In this document: piece after piece, positions 35,358 through 46,046 of the stretch
Position numbering within the stretch: position 1 is the stretch's first letter
How the letters are laid out: every line of letters starts with the position of its first letter
Assembly (NCBI RefSeq): GCF_900240215.1
Contig: NZ_LT964681.1
Location: 907,540 to 971,539 of the forward strand
Origin: Raoultibacter timonensis
GTDB lineage: Bacteria > Actinomycetota > Coriobacteriia > Coriobacteriales > Eggerthellaceae
Direction of reading: 5' to 3'
Length of the DNA stretch: 64,000 bases
Notes under the pieces: generated by a model
What the model saw: only the letters and a program-made list of their open reading frames with translations
What the model was told of the DNA's origin: nothing
Database searches by the model: none
Made by a program: the position numbers and the translations under genes

Positions 35358-36665
35358 CTATCCGAAGATCAGCTCGCGCTCCTCGCCCGTCAACGCCGCG
35401 CGGGCTTGGTCGCGCAGGTTGTTCACGCCGATGAAGAACTGCCGCATCATGACCACCATGAGGTAACGGCCCTTCGGGGTGAGCGTGAGCTCGTTGTCGT
35501 TGTCGGTCGCAAAGGCGCCGGACGCCTTCATGAACGCCATCTCCACGGGAAGGCCGCGCTCGACCGTGCACCCGAAATCGTGCTCGAACTGCTTCTTGTC
35601 GAGACGCAGCCCGAAAAGCTGCATCATGAACCGGTAGCGCATCCGATCGGGCTTCGAAAACGTGGTCTTGCCCATGAGCGACATACGGCCCGATTCGATG
35701 GCCTTGTTGTACTCGTTGACCGAGAACGTGTTCACGTACAGCGATTCACCCAGATACGTGATGCCGCCGCTGCCGATTGCCGGGTATTCCTCGTAATCGA
35801 CCACATACTCGTCGATCATGACGTCTTCGCCCGACTCTGCAACCTCGGCCTTATTGAACGTCCATGCGCTGCCGTGCTTGAACAGCGGATCCGGACCACC
35901 GGCCAAAAGCTCGTCGATGATCTTGTAGAATCGTTGCTCGCGCTGGTAATCCACCTTGCCGACCGTTTTAGCGAGCGAGCGGGCCACCGACGGCGAGGCC
36001 ATCAGCGGGTAGAACGTGGTCTGGCTCGTGCCGCTTTCCACCACGCGCTCGATATCGCTGATGAGGACATCCTCCGTCTGCGCAGGGAAGTTGAAGATCA
36101 TGTCCACGTTGAGCGAGGTGAAGTACGGGCTCGCCTCGCGGATGCGCTCGAGGATCTCCTCGCCGCACCCGTACTTGTCGAAGCGATCCATCTGCTTCAG
36201 CAGTCCGTCGTCGAAGCTCTGCACGCCCACCGACAACCGCTGCACCCGGCCCTGCAGCTTATCGAGGTAGGACGGGATGAGGTGGTTCGGGTTCGTTTCG
36301 CTCGAAACCTCTTTGATGGAGAAGGTCTCCTTCGCGAGGTCGATCGTATCGCACAGCTCGTCGATCATGATGGTGGGAGTGCCGCCGCCCACGTACAGGC
36401 TCTCGAAATCGTAACCGAGATCCTTGAGCATGAGCATTTCTTTGCGCATATTCTCGAAGTACGGCACCGCGCGGTCCTCGTTGAAGGGGAAGCGGTTGAA
36501 GGAGCAGTACGGGCAGAGCCGCTCGCAGAACGGCACGTGCATGTAGAGCATATAGGCCTGCCCCGGGGTAGGCGCAGGAACAAACGCGTCCTCGGTCGGC
36601 TCAAGTTTAAGGTAGCTTTTCGTGCATTGGCCTACAACGGTGGAAAGCATTCGTTCGGATAGCAT
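35358..36665 (-). CDS. HemW/HemN-like radical SAM protein
   Basis: 435 aa. Radical SAM iron-sulfur motif C-x3-C-x2-C in 'PFCERLCPYCSFNRFPF', then 'YVGGGTPTI' (SAM-binding GGG motif) and 'SVGVQSFDD', all characteristic of the coproporphyrinogen III oxidase/HemW family. HemN enzymes decarboxylate coproporphyrinogen anaerobically; HemW relatives deliver haem. No other haem gene is nearby, so function within the family stays open. The ATG at 36665 has GGAG 8 nt upstream and lies just inside the end of purD, so the two are coupled. The longer start at 36680 is less likely. Confidence 0.8.
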   Translation of the reverse strand: MLSERMLSTVVGQCTKSYLKLEPTEDAFVPAPTPGQAYMLYMHVPFCERLCPYCSFNRFPFNEDRAVPYFENMRKEMLMLKDLGYDFESLYVGGGTPTIMIDELCDTIDLAKETFSIKEVSSETNPNHLIPSYLDKLQGRVQRLSVGVQSFDDGLLKQMDRFDKYGCGEEILERIREASPYFTSLNVDMIFNFPAQTEDVLISDIERVVESGTSQTTFYPLMASPSVARSLAKTVGKVDYQREQRFYKIIDELLAGGPDPLFKHGSAWTFNKAEVAESGEDVMIDEYVVDYEEYPAIGSGGITYLGESLYVNTFSVNEYNKAIESGRMSLMGKTTFSKPDRMRYRFMMQLFGLRLDKKQFEHDFGCTVERGLPVEMAFMKASGAFATDNDNELTLTPKGRYLMVVMMRQFFIGVNNLRDQARAALTGEERELIFG

Positions 36666-36670
36666 ACCGG

Positions 36671-37963
36671 CTACTCCCAAGCTCCGCGGCCCGATGCGGC
36701 GCGCTTGCCGATGTCGGTGCGGTACTGCTTGCCTTCGAAATTGATGAGGTCGACGGCATCGTAGGCAAGTTCGCGCGCATCGTCGAAATCATCGCCCAAG
36801 GCCACCACGTTGAGCACGCGACCCCCTGCCGTAATGAGCTCACCGTCGTTGTTGAGCGCGGTTCCCGCGTGGAACACCGTGACGCCCTTGAGATCCTCGG
36901 CCTCGTCGATGCCGAGGATAACCTTGCCCTTTTCGTACGAGCCCGGATACCCCTCGCTCGCAAGCACCACGCACACGGCCCAGGCATCCGACCAAACGAG
37001 ATCGATGTCTTCCGAGCGACCCTGCGCAACCGCGTACATGATCTCGACAAGATCGTTTTCGAGACGGGGAAGCACCACCTGCGTCTCGGGATCGCCGAAG
37101 CGCGCGTTGAACTCGAGGACTTTGGGGCCCTCGGGGGTCAGCATGAATCCGCCGTACAGCACACCGCGATAATCGTGCTCGAACGGTTCGCGAGCCGTCG
37201 CCGCAGCGGCAACCTGCATGATGCGCTGCATCTCGGCAAGCTCTTCGTCGGTCACGATCGGCACCGGCGAGTACACGCCCATGCCGCCCGTGTTCGGGCC
37301 GCGATCGCCGTCGAACGCGCGCTTGTGATCCTGCGCGGTGGTCATGCAGAACGCTTTGCCGTTCGTGACGAACGCGAGAAGCGAGCATTCGGGACCGGTC
37401 AGGCACTCTTCGATGAGCACGGTGGATCCCGCCTCGCCGAACTCGCCGTCGAAGCAGCTGCGAACCGCATCCTCGGCAACCTCTTCGGTCTCTGCGACGA
37501 AAACGCCCTTGCCAGCCGCCAATCCATCGGCCTTCACCACAATAGGAGCGCCGAGCTCTTCGATGTAAGCGAGTGCGGGCTCGAGCTCGGTGAAGCTCGC
37601 ATAGCGCGCAGTGGGAATGCCGTTTTCATCCATGAACTGCTTGCTGTAGGTTTTGCTGCCCTCGAGGCGCGCGCCTTGCGCATCGGGGCCGAACACGGCA
37701 ACACCCGCTTCGCGCAACACGTCGGCCACGCCCGCCACGAGTGGCGCTTCGGGGCCGATCACCACAAGATCGATATCGTGATCGCGAGAAAAGCCGAGCA
37801 CGGCAGCGCCCGAGTTGACATCGAGGGTGGCTATGTTTTCGGCAATTTGAGCAGTACCCCCATTGCCGGGAGCCACGAACAGCTCATCGCAATTCGGTGA
37901 TTTCGCAAGCGCCCAGGTAATCGCATGCTCGCGACCGCCGCTTCCCAAAACCAAGATGTTCAC
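36671..37963 (-). CDS. purD: Phosphoribosylamine-glycine ligase
   Basis: 430 aa, full length. Step 2 of purine synthesis: ATP-dependent joining of glycine to phosphoribosylamine. The N-terminus '[19 protein letters not shown]' is diagnostic, and the ATP-grasp domain shows '[17 protein letters not shown]', '[10 protein letters not shown]', '[19 protein letters not shown]' and '[11 protein letters not shown]'. The start is the GTG at 37963 with AAAGGA upstream. It is co-oriented with purA, from which it is separated by a 148-nt gap holding a parS site. Confidence 0.97.
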   Translation of the reverse strand: MNILVLGSGGREHAITWALAKSPNCDELFVAPGNGGTAQIAENIATLDVNSGAAVLGFSRDHDIDLVVIGPEAPLVAGVADVLREAGVAVFGPDAQGARLEGSKTYSKQFMDENGIPTARYASFTELEPALAYIEELGAPIVVKADGLAAGKGVFVAETEEVAEDAVRSCFDGEFGEAGSTVLIEECLTGPECSLLAFVTNGKAFCMTTAQDHKRAFDGDRGPNTGGMGVYSPVPIVTDEELAEMQRIMQVAAAATAREPFEHDYRGVLYGGFMLTPEGPKVLEFNARFGDPETQVVLPRLENDLVEIMYAVAQGRSEDIDLVWSDAWAVCVVLASEGYPGSYEKGKVILGIDEAEDLKGVTVFHAGTALNNDGELITAGGRVLNVVALGDDFDDARELAYDAVDLINFEGKQYRTDIGKRAASGRGAWE

Positions 37964-37998
37964 TGCTTGTCCTTTCCTCTTGTTCTATACGAACAAAT

Positions 37999-38014
37999 GT
38001 TTCACGTGAAACAT
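37999..38014. promoter_or_regulatory. parS chromosome-partition site
   Basis: A perfect 16-bp palindrome TGTTTCACGTGAAACA, identical to the bacterial parS consensus bound by ParB/Spo0J. It lies in the purA-purD intergenic space. parS sites cluster around the replication origin, so the window is probably origin-proximal. ParA/ParB are not encoded here. Confidence 0.92.
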
Positions 38015-38111
38015 ATCGATCTCTGCTCTGCGCCGTACCATCTTTGCCCAGGTGGACGGCGCCTGAAACGCTTGGCTGCGCGAGACCGCGCAAACCTGCC
38101 GCATCTTCGGT

Positions 38112-39521
<1,410 letters not shown>

Positions 39522-39534
39522 TCAGCAAATTCCG

Positions 39535-39543
39535 ATTATAACA
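39535..39543 (-). promoter_or_regulatory. Extended -10 promoter of purA
   Basis: TGTTATAAT on the minus strand (TGn extension plus perfect TATAAT). It gives a leader of about 94 nt that can fold GCGAGC/GCTCGC. No good -35 is visible, as is usual for extended -10 promoters. Confidence 0.65.
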
Positions 39544-39663
39544 ATCTATGGGGTGATTTCCGTAGCCAATGGGGTCGAATGGAGTATTCCACATTCCTTG
39601 TGCATAGGCTTTTTATGAATGAGCTGCGCCTTACGACGCTGACGACTGTTCGCTCGTCTGCCG

Positions 39664-41211
39664 TCAAACCGCCGCATCGATTAAATCGATCACTTCTTGT
39701 CGCGAATGCACGCCGAGCTTGCGATAAATCGTTGCCGTATGGGTGTGGACCGTACTGGTTGAGATATAAAGTACTTCGGATGTTTTCCGCATGCTGTAGC
39801 CAAGCGAAATGCAGAAAAGTATCTCCTTCTCTCGCTGCGTCAAGCCAAAGCGATTCCCTATCTGATCGCAAACATCGCTCCTGTCAAGCCCCCGGTCTTC
39901 ATCGGCCTGGCTCGGCGAAAACGTTATCTTCGCAATGCTCCCGTTGACGAACATGACGCAAACGAACACGAGGCAGAGAATGAGGCAGAAGCCGAGGATC
40001 AAGGCGTAACCCACCGCATATTCGCCTATCAATGCAAGCACGGTCGGAGCAAACTGAGCGAGGATGAACCTGACGGCATTGACTACCAGAGACGGCAAAA
40101 AGAGCGCCGCGATGTAGCAAATCCCGAAAACAGGAATGGGGTTCAGATCCTCTTGATAAACAATGACCATGAATATGACGAAGAACATGATTTTAGTCAT
40201 CCGTCGGAAAAGGTACATGACCTCAAAACAAAAATTCGTCTGCACCGCCAAAACGAATACGGCCATGAAGAAGCTTAAGAATATGACTGCCAGAAACCCG
40301 AGGCAGGCGTGCCAGAACATTTTGTTTTTGAAAAAGGGGGTCTTTCCCGATTGCACGGCTATCAGGGCAAGCATAAGGCACAAAACGAACGGCAAAGCGT
40401 ACGTAAGAGGAGACTCGCTGGTAATTACGTGATACCCCGGCACGAATATTTCAACGTAAGAAATCAGATTGATAGTGAGCACAAGCATCGCCAAGGGGAC
40501 GAGCCATGCCTTTCGCTCCGTTCGGCGATCCCCCTCTTCAAAAAGGTTTTCCGTCGAAACGCCGACCGCCAAACCTCCCCTTACCTTCGCGTAGGCGGCA
40601 TAGCACACGCTCGACAGCCCCAGACTCGCAATGGGAATAACGGCTCGGTATTCGCTGTTGTTCAGATTGCTGGGAGCGGCAACGTAGGCGAGCGCCATCG
40701 CGACAAGCATAAGCACGACAACCGTATTGAGTCTTTGCGAAAACATCAGCTCCCGTATCTCGACGATCCACGAGAAGAAAACGACAACGAAGCAAGCTGC
40801 GAAGACAACAAGGCACGCTGCGCATACGGCTACCGAGAACGGTTGCCCCAAAAGGCCCGCAATCGAGTGAATGAAGAAGAGGCACAACGAACCAACAAGG
40901 CCTGAGCCGAGCACGGCATAGCGATGTCGCGCAACGCGTACGAACCTCTTTCTCAGAACGGAGGCGAGAACGACCAAGCCGATCAACACCGCGAGAAAGA
41001 AGCAGTAGGCAAGAACTCCGTCGACGTAATCAACGATACCGAAGTACGACTCTTTGAAAAAAGCCTTGGCAACGTAAATCCATCCGAAGAGAAACCCGAA
41101 GATCAGCAAAGAACCCGAGCGCCACTCAAGCGATGAGCGCACGGCACGTTCGTCATCGACACCCGTCAAATCAGGCGCGCTTTGCCCGTTTTTACCCTTA
41201 GAAGAGGCCAC
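39664..41211 (-). CDS. Membrane-bound LuxR-type transcriptional regulator
   Basis: 515 aa from the GTG at 41211. About 12 membrane helices (residues ~20-430) precede a LuxR HTH 'LTQREKEILFCISLGYSMRK...STSTVHTHTATIYRKLGV' at the C-terminus. The GTG is preferred because GGAGG lies exactly 5 nt upstream; an ATG at 41241 has GGGG only 2 nt before it. It is divergent from the Tat flavoprotein at 41559, its likely target. An inverted repeat TTGACC-N8-GGTCAA (41409-41428) is in the shared upstream region. It is a distant paralogue of the regulators at 14380 and 58434. Confidence 0.87.
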   Translation of the reverse strand: MASSKGKNGQSAPDLTGVDDERAVRSSLEWRSGSLLIFGFLFGWIYVAKAFFKESYFGIVDYVDGVLAYCFFLAVLIGLVVLASVLRKRFVRVARHRYAVLGSGLVGSLCLFFIHSIAGLLGQPFSVAVCAACLVVFAACFVVVFFSWIVEIRELMFSQRLNTVVVLMLVAMALAYVAAPSNLNNSEYRAVIPIASLGLSSVCYAAYAKVRGGLAVGVSTENLFEEGDRRTERKAWLVPLAMLVLTINLISYVEIFVPGYHVITSESPLTYALPFVLCLMLALIAVQSGKTPFFKNKMFWHACLGFLAVIFLSFFMAVFVLAVQTNFCFEVMYLFRRMTKIMFFVIFMVIVYQEDLNPIPVFGICYIAALFLPSLVVNAVRFILAQFAPTVLALIGEYAVGYALILGFCLILCLVFVCVMFVNGSIAKITFSPSQADEDRGLDRSDVCDQIGNRFGLTQREKEILFCISLGYSMRKTSEVLYISTSTVHTHTATIYRKLGVHSRQEVIDLIDAAV

Positions 41212-41408
41212 TATAACCTCCGACCAATCGTCGCAACTCATTTCCCCAATGCCAACATCATCCCACCGAGTTCGAGGATCGCAACCCGCATTCTAGCATG
41301 GCCGCCCCCGGACCCCGACAGCAGACCCGATCGACAATGCATCCGAAATCAGCCGACTAGGCGAAACTCCAAATTTAGACACTTTTTGTCGAGCTAAACA
41401 GACAGGTG

Positions 41409-41428
41409 TTGACCCCGTTTTCGGTCAA
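41409..41428. promoter_or_regulatory. Inverted repeat in LuxR/flavoprotein divergent region
   Basis: TTGACC-N8-GGTCAA, exact arms, 131 nt ahead of the flavoprotein start. Candidate operator for the divergent LuxR regulator; the TTGACC arm could also act as a -35. Confidence 0.35.
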
Positions 41429-41558
41429 TTTCAACCATCCTTGTCGAAGACGGAAGCGCCTCCGCTTAATACGATGGCAGAGCATTGCGGGGCAATCCGC
41501 TAGGGCAAGCGCAGGAAAGGCACCGGGAGGCGCCGTCGAAAAGAAAAGGGGACCACAT

Positions 41559-43148
41559 ATGATAAAAGAGAGCATCTCGTCGCGCAGCACGGTGAGCAGG
41601 CGCACGTTTTTGGCAGGGGCGGGAGCAGCAGCTGGAATAGCGGCACTCGCCGGCATTACCGGCTGCGCACCGTCAACGACCGCCGAGAAAGCAAGCGAAA
41701 GCGGCCAGACAGCCGACTCCTATGTTTACGCTAAAAAACAGTCGGACGTGTCCGATAGGGAGCAGCTTTCAACCGACGTCTTGGTTGTCGGCGGCGGTGG
41801 CGCAGGCATATGCGCCGCGATCAGCGCAGCAGAAAACGGGGCGCAGGTTATTCTGGCAGAAAAACTCAGTCAGCTCGGCGGCGCAACTATCCTATCGGGG
41901 GGAGCAATTCCCGTCGTGGGAACCAAGCAGCAAACCGAAGCCGAGGTAGAAGACAGCATCTTCGCCATGGCAACCGACATTCTGCGCCCCACCAACTACA
42001 CGGTCCGCGCCGATCTCGTATACACCGTAGCAGAACGCGCAAAAGAGCTTATCGAATGGACGGAACAGAAAGGGGTCGTCTGGACCCTTGACGAAAGGGG
42101 GCGCTTCGGGCAAACCGCACGTCGTATGCACATAGCCGAAGGCACTGGCGATGGACTCGTCAACACGCTTATCGAACATATGACAGCGCAAGAATCGATC
42201 ACCCAGATGCTTTCTTTCGAAATAGAGGGCCTCGTTCTCGACGATTCCAATGCCGTTGCCGGCGCATACGGAACGTATGACGGGAAAAAATACGCAGTTA
42301 CCGCGAAGAACACGGTACTCGCCACGAGCGGGTTCGCCAACAATCCCGATATGATCGCACAGTATTGCCCCGAAACAGCCGATGCGGTAAAGGTCGTTGC
42401 ACTCGGCGCAACAGGCGAAGGAATAAAATGGGCGGAAGAGCTCGGTGTAGAGCTTCAATGCATGGGTGCTTACCAAGGGCATGCGTTTCGCGGAGTCGAT
42501 AGCAATACGACCGCAGGCCATCAGGCTCTCGCTACCAACGGCGCCATCATCGTCAATGCCAATGGCGAGCGGTTTGTCAACGAATACGGCGGCTACTCGG
42601 ATCTCTCCCCTCACGTGCTCGCCCAGCCAGACCACATCGGCTACATCTGCTTCACCGATATACAGGCATCGAAAAGCAAGGAGTTCGCAGATAGGCAGTC
42701 AGCGGGCTACGTTGCGACAGGCGCTACCGCAGCCGAGCTTGCGGAAGCACTCGGGATCGACGCCGTCGCCCTCGAAAAGACATTCGACGCATACAAGGCG
42801 GGCATCGAGAAGGGCGAAGATGCTTTCAATAAGTCCAACCTGCCCGAGAATTTCGACGGCCCGTATTATGCGATGAAGATCACCGGCGAAATACGCCATA
42901 CGCAAGGGGGCATGCCGACCGATGTTGCCGGGCATGTCGTCCGCCCCGACGACACCCTTATACCAGGCCTGTATGCCGCAGGAGGCTGCACCGAAGGATT
43001 CTCCTGCCGCGCCGGATCGGTGTACTCAAGCGGAAACGGATTGATACAGGCGCTTCTCTTCGGAATGATCGCAGGCAGGAACGCCGCAGCCGAGGACAGA
43101 ACGACAGCGCAGATCGCCGTCTGGGAAAACGGCGAGAGCGGCAAATAG
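41559..43148 (+). CDS. Tat-lipoprotein FAD reductase (fumarate reductase-like)
   Basis: 529 aa. Tat signal 'VSRRTFLAGAGAAAGIAA' with lipobox ITGC. FAD_binding_2: 'LVVGGGGAGICAAISAAEN' near residue 75, and the C-terminal 'IPGLYAAGGCTEGFSCRAG' with 'YSSGNGLIQALLFGMIAG'. No haem or FMN domain. It resembles single-domain urocanate/fumarate reductases of gut Coriobacteriia that receive electrons from membrane cytochromes. The ATG at 41559 has AAGGGG upstream. It is apparently monocistronic, with a stem-loop downstream (43218) and a LuxR regulator divergent. The substrate is unknown. Confidence 0.87.
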   Translation: MIKESISSRSTVSRRTFLAGAGAAAGIAALAGITGCAPSTTAEKASESGQTADSYVYAKKQSDVSDREQLSTDVLVVGGGGAGICAAISAAENGAQVILAEKLSQLGGATILSGGAIPVVGTKQQTEAEVEDSIFAMATDILRPTNYTVRADLVYTVAERAKELIEWTEQKGVVWTLDERGRFGQTARRMHIAEGTGDGLVNTLIEHMTAQESITQMLSFEIEGLVLDDSNAVAGAYGTYDGKKYAVTAKNTVLATSGFANNPDMIAQYCPETADAVKVVALGATGEGIKWAEELGVELQCMGAYQGHAFRGVDSNTTAGHQALATNGAIIVNANGERFVNEYGGYSDLSPHVLAQPDHIGYICFTDIQASKSKEFADRQSAGYVATGATAAELAEALGIDAVALEKTFDAYKAGIEKGEDAFNKSNLPENFDGPYYAMKITGEIRHTQGGMPTDVAGHVVRPDDTLIPGLYAAGGCTEGFSCRAGSVYSSGNGLIQALLFGMIAGRNAAAEDRTTAQIAVWENGESGK

Positions 43149-43217
43149 GGCTGTTCGAAAGAAATAGCCGCAAGCACCATAACGGATACACTGCGATCTC
43201 CAGATATACCGTGAAAA

Positions 43218-43253
43218 GCGGCCGCCTACCCCGTTGCGGCGGAAGGCGGCCGC
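43218..43253. terminator. Convergent stem-loop terminator-like element
   Basis: Perfect GCGGCCGCCT / AGGCGGCCGC stem with 16-nt loop between convergent genes ending at 43148 and 43289. No T tract, but position and stability suggest a shared 3' end. Confidence 0.55.
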
Positions 43254-43288
43254 GTAGCATACAGAAAACCGCTCGGCTGATCCTCCCG

Positions 43289-43882
43289 TTATGCATCCAA
43301 TCGACAGCTCCCGCCACTCAGCTCCAATGCTTCATAGAGCCCTTTCGGAACGCAGTCCAGCCAAAACCCAACGTAATCATCCAAGCCGATAAAGTCGTTG
43401 GGCTGTATCCAATGACGAATGAGATCGGGAACCCAGTTGGAATAAATCGCAATTTCTAGGCGAAGCGCTGCGGAAAGATCAGTGAATCCCCGCAGCGCGA
43501 GCGTTTCTTCGATGACGTCGATTCTTCGAGCATTGAGCGGCCAGTAATAGCTTTTCTGCTTTTGAACAAGGTTTTCGTAATCCGCCAAGAAAAACGACCG
43601 CTCCTGCTCCACCAATTCAAGACACGTAGTAATGCCCTCGCGCCAAGTAAGAATTCGGCCGATCTTGTACAAAGAAACCGAAAAACAAAAATCGAGATAC
43701 CAGTACATAATGTCGTACTTCGATTCGAACAGCGTGTAGAACTTCTTACGTGAAATACCGCACTTCTTGCAAATAGCACTCACCGTCATGCGATCGAGCG
43801 GGGAATCCGCGGCATGCAAGACCGCGATCTTGTCTCGAAAATCAGCAGGCACATCTGCTAAAGGTATCTGCACGAAGACCAT
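43289..43882 (-). CDS. TetR-like transcriptional regulator
   Basis: 197 aa. N-terminal HTH 'MTVSAICKKCGISRKKFYT' with 'LFESKYDIMYWYLD' matches TetR-type DNA-binding helices; the rest is an all-helical ligand domain without recognised family. The ATG at 43882 has GGAG 5 nt upstream, while an earlier ATG at 43900 has no proper spacing. It is divergent from the flavoprotein at 44125. A perfect 6-6-6 palindrome ACAAAT/ATTTGT (43953-43970) lies between and is the likely operator. It probably represses the reductase until its substrate or a related ligand binds. Confidence 0.78.
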   Translation of the reverse strand: MVFVQIPLADVPADFRDKIAVLHAADSPLDRMTVSAICKKCGISRKKFYTLFESKYDIMYWYLDFCFSVSLYKIGRILTWREGITTCLELVEQERSFFLADYENLVQKQKSYYWPLNARRIDVIEETLALRGFTDLSAALRLEIAIYSNWVPDLIRHWIQPNDFIGLDDYVGFWLDCVPKGLYEALELSGGSCRLDA

Positions 43883-43952
43883 CCCCACTCCGAGCCGCAT
43901 CCCCCGACCGATTACTTTATTCTGATGATTCCTCCGCTGCGATGTCAAGGGT

Positions 43953-43970
43953 ACAAATTAATTGATTTGT
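43953..43970. promoter_or_regulatory. Palindromic operator candidate for the TetR-like regulator
   Basis: ACAAAT-TAATTG-ATTTGT, an exact 18-bp inverted repeat whose centre is itself nearly symmetric, in the divergent region between the TetR-like gene and the flavoprotein. Size and symmetry fit TetR-family operators. Confidence 0.5.
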
Positions 43971-44124
43971 TTCCACCGCGTGCCTTGCCTTGCATCCCCG
44001 TCCCCTGTTAGAGCGCTTCGTTCCTCAATACCATAAAGGCATCAACATGTTGGTGCACGAAAACATCCGATGTCAAACACACGACTATAAAACGAACAAC
44101 ATCGAACACGAGGAGGGGCTCATC

Positions 44125-45963
44125 ATGACCAACACAAACCACGAGAGCAACAAAACAACAAAGCATTCCCTTTCGAGACGCACCTTTCTAAAGGGCTTAG
44201 GCATTGCAAGCGCTGCTGGCGTGGCGAGCGCCGCACTTTCTGGCTGCGCCGCAAGCCCGTCTTCCGCCGCAGACAAAAACGAGTCTGCTACAGCGGTAGA
44301 CGCGGTAACCCAACGGCTGATCGACCGCGGCATAGCCGGCGCATCGCTTCCCGATGCCACACCCATTGCGCCCGTTGAACCACCCGAGAGCTGGGATGAC
44401 GAAGCAGATGTCATCATCGTCGGCATGAGCGGTGGCGGCCTTGTCGCCGCAGGTTACCTTGCGGAAAACGGCTTCAAAGTCATCGGCATAGAGAAGCAAT
44501 CGACCGTGGGCGGATCATGTCGTCATGCATGTTCGTTCGTCAATCCGTTCGGCGGAGCAAAATCACAGAAAGAAGCTGGTTTCGAGGGCATCTGCAAGGG
44601 CGATAAAAAAGCCGGTATGAGGCGCTACCAATCCGATTGTGGCTATTCGGTCGACGATTCGCTAATGAGTACGATGTTCGATTATGGCGGGGAAGCATGC
44701 GATTGGGTTGTCGAACAAGAAGGGATGAACCTCGTATGCCTAGGAAACCGGTGGCATGACAAAGACGTGGTCGACGGCAAGCAAAATCGGGTACTCGGTT
44801 TCACCAACCCCATCGACACGCTGGAAAAAAACGCCCTCTCCTCGGGCGCTGATATTAGGCTGAGTACCTCTGCCGAAACACTCGTATTCGACGGAAATCG
44901 TGTTGTCGGCGTGCTCGTTTCCGACCAAGATGGCAAGAAATATCTGAAAGCCGAAAAGGGTATTATTCTTTTGGCCGGCGGTATCGGCATGAACAAAGAC
45001 CTTATTAAGGCATATCTTCCGAGCGCATACGAAGGGGCTGTGCAGGGCGGTCCCATGCCCTACCATACCGGTGAGACGTTCCGCATGGGGCTTGGAGTCG
45101 GTGGCGATTTCTCGGGATACGATTCATGGTGTTGCTGGGAGTCGGGCATCGACGAGAGCATCGCGGGCGGCGATGGGCAGTTCTGGCACTATTTCTGGCA
45201 TGGCGAACGCCAGCTCTTCCATAACCCGTGGCTCATCATCGATCAAAACGGCACCCGTCAACCCTATTATGCTTTAACCCGCGAGGAATACGCTCCCCTG
45301 AACCCGGGCGGCGGCATGGGCGATCTGACCAACTCCACTCGCTGGATGGCGACAGTCGGACACCATGTTTACAATATTTGCGATTCGAAGTACCCAACCG
45401 AGATATTCAAAAAGAATACCACCCTAGAGGCAACCCACGACAAATGCCGCATTCCACTTACCGACCCTGCGGTACTCGTTGACAATGCCGGACTGGTCTC
45501 GGCCGATTGGCTAGCAGAGGTAGACGAAGCCGTCGAACGCGGTGCGGTGAAGAAGGCAGACACGCTCGAAGAACTTGCCGAGATGCTATTACTCGATCCC
45601 GAAGTCGTCAAAGATGCCGTAAAAAGGTATAACGAACTGTGCGAGAAAGGCGAGGACGACGAGCTAGCATTTCCTTACGATCCATCGTGGCTGAGCCCCA
45701 TCGATACACCGCCGTACTACGCAGCCATCATCGGCGGCCAAATCGGCAAAACGCTCTGCGGTCTACGCGTTAACGGAGATTTCCAGGTAATCAACGAGAA
45801 AGGAGTTCCCATACCAGGACTCTACGCAGGCTATTCCACCGCAGGAGGTTTCATCGGCGACGGAACAGCAGGCGGATTCTGGAACGGCACCATGTACGGC
45901 GGTGTCGGCAGCTCGCTCGTAACGGGCTACATTACCGCCAAAAAACTCGCCGAACTCGAATAG
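44125..45963 (+). CDS. Tat-lipoprotein FAD reductase, long form
   Basis: 612 aa. Tat signal 'LSRRTFLKGLGIASAAGVA' with lipobox LSGC. FAD-binding 'VIIVGMSGGGLVAAGYLAE' near residue 93 (GxSGGG, slightly unlike its paralogues) and C-terminal 'IPGLYAGYSTAGGFIGDGT' with 'MYGGVGSSLVTGYITAKK'. The tryptophan-rich central region (about residues 330-430: 'WCCWESGIDESIAGGDGQFW') is absent from the other four flavoproteins, so its substrate pocket must differ. The ATG at 44125 follows GAGGAGG. Divergent from a TetR-like regulator. The acceptor is unknown; steroid- or aromatic-enoate reductases have similar lengths, but I cannot decide. Confidence 0.85.
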   Translation: MTNTNHESNKTTKHSLSRRTFLKGLGIASAAGVASAALSGCAASPSSAADKNESATAVDAVTQRLIDRGIAGASLPDATPIAPVEPPESWDDEADVIIVGMSGGGLVAAGYLAENGFKVIGIEKQSTVGGSCRHACSFVNPFGGAKSQKEAGFEGICKGDKKAGMRRYQSDCGYSVDDSLMSTMFDYGGEACDWVVEQEGMNLVCLGNRWHDKDVVDGKQNRVLGFTNPIDTLEKNALSSGADIRLSTSAETLVFDGNRVVGVLVSDQDGKKYLKAEKGIILLAGGIGMNKDLIKAYLPSAYEGAVQGGPMPYHTGETFRMGLGVGGDFSGYDSWCCWESGIDESIAGGDGQFWHYFWHGERQLFHNPWLIIDQNGTRQPYYALTREEYAPLNPGGGMGDLTNSTRWMATVGHHVYNICDSKYPTEIFKKNTTLEATHDKCRIPLTDPAVLVDNAGLVSADWLAEVDEAVERGAVKKADTLEELAEMLLLDPEVVKDAVKRYNELCEKGEDDELAFPYDPSWLSPIDTPPYYAAIIGGQIGKTLCGLRVNGDFQVINEKGVPIPGLYAGYSTAGGFIGDGTAGGFWNGTMYGGVGSSLVTGYITAKKLAELE

Positions 45964-45972
45964 CGGTTGCTC

Positions 45973-46011
45973 GCTGGCCGCCTGCCGCTCGCCATACAAC
46001 AGGCGGCCAGC
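45973..46011. terminator. Convergent stem-loop terminator-like element
   Basis: Perfect 12-bp GCTGGCCGCCTG / CAGGCGGCCAGC with 15-nt loop, followed by ATTTC on the plus strand. It lies between the convergent flavoprotein and YhaN-like genes. Confidence 0.6.
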
Positions 46012-46046
46012 ATTTCAGTAGAACTCGAGCGTGACGCCAACCGACG

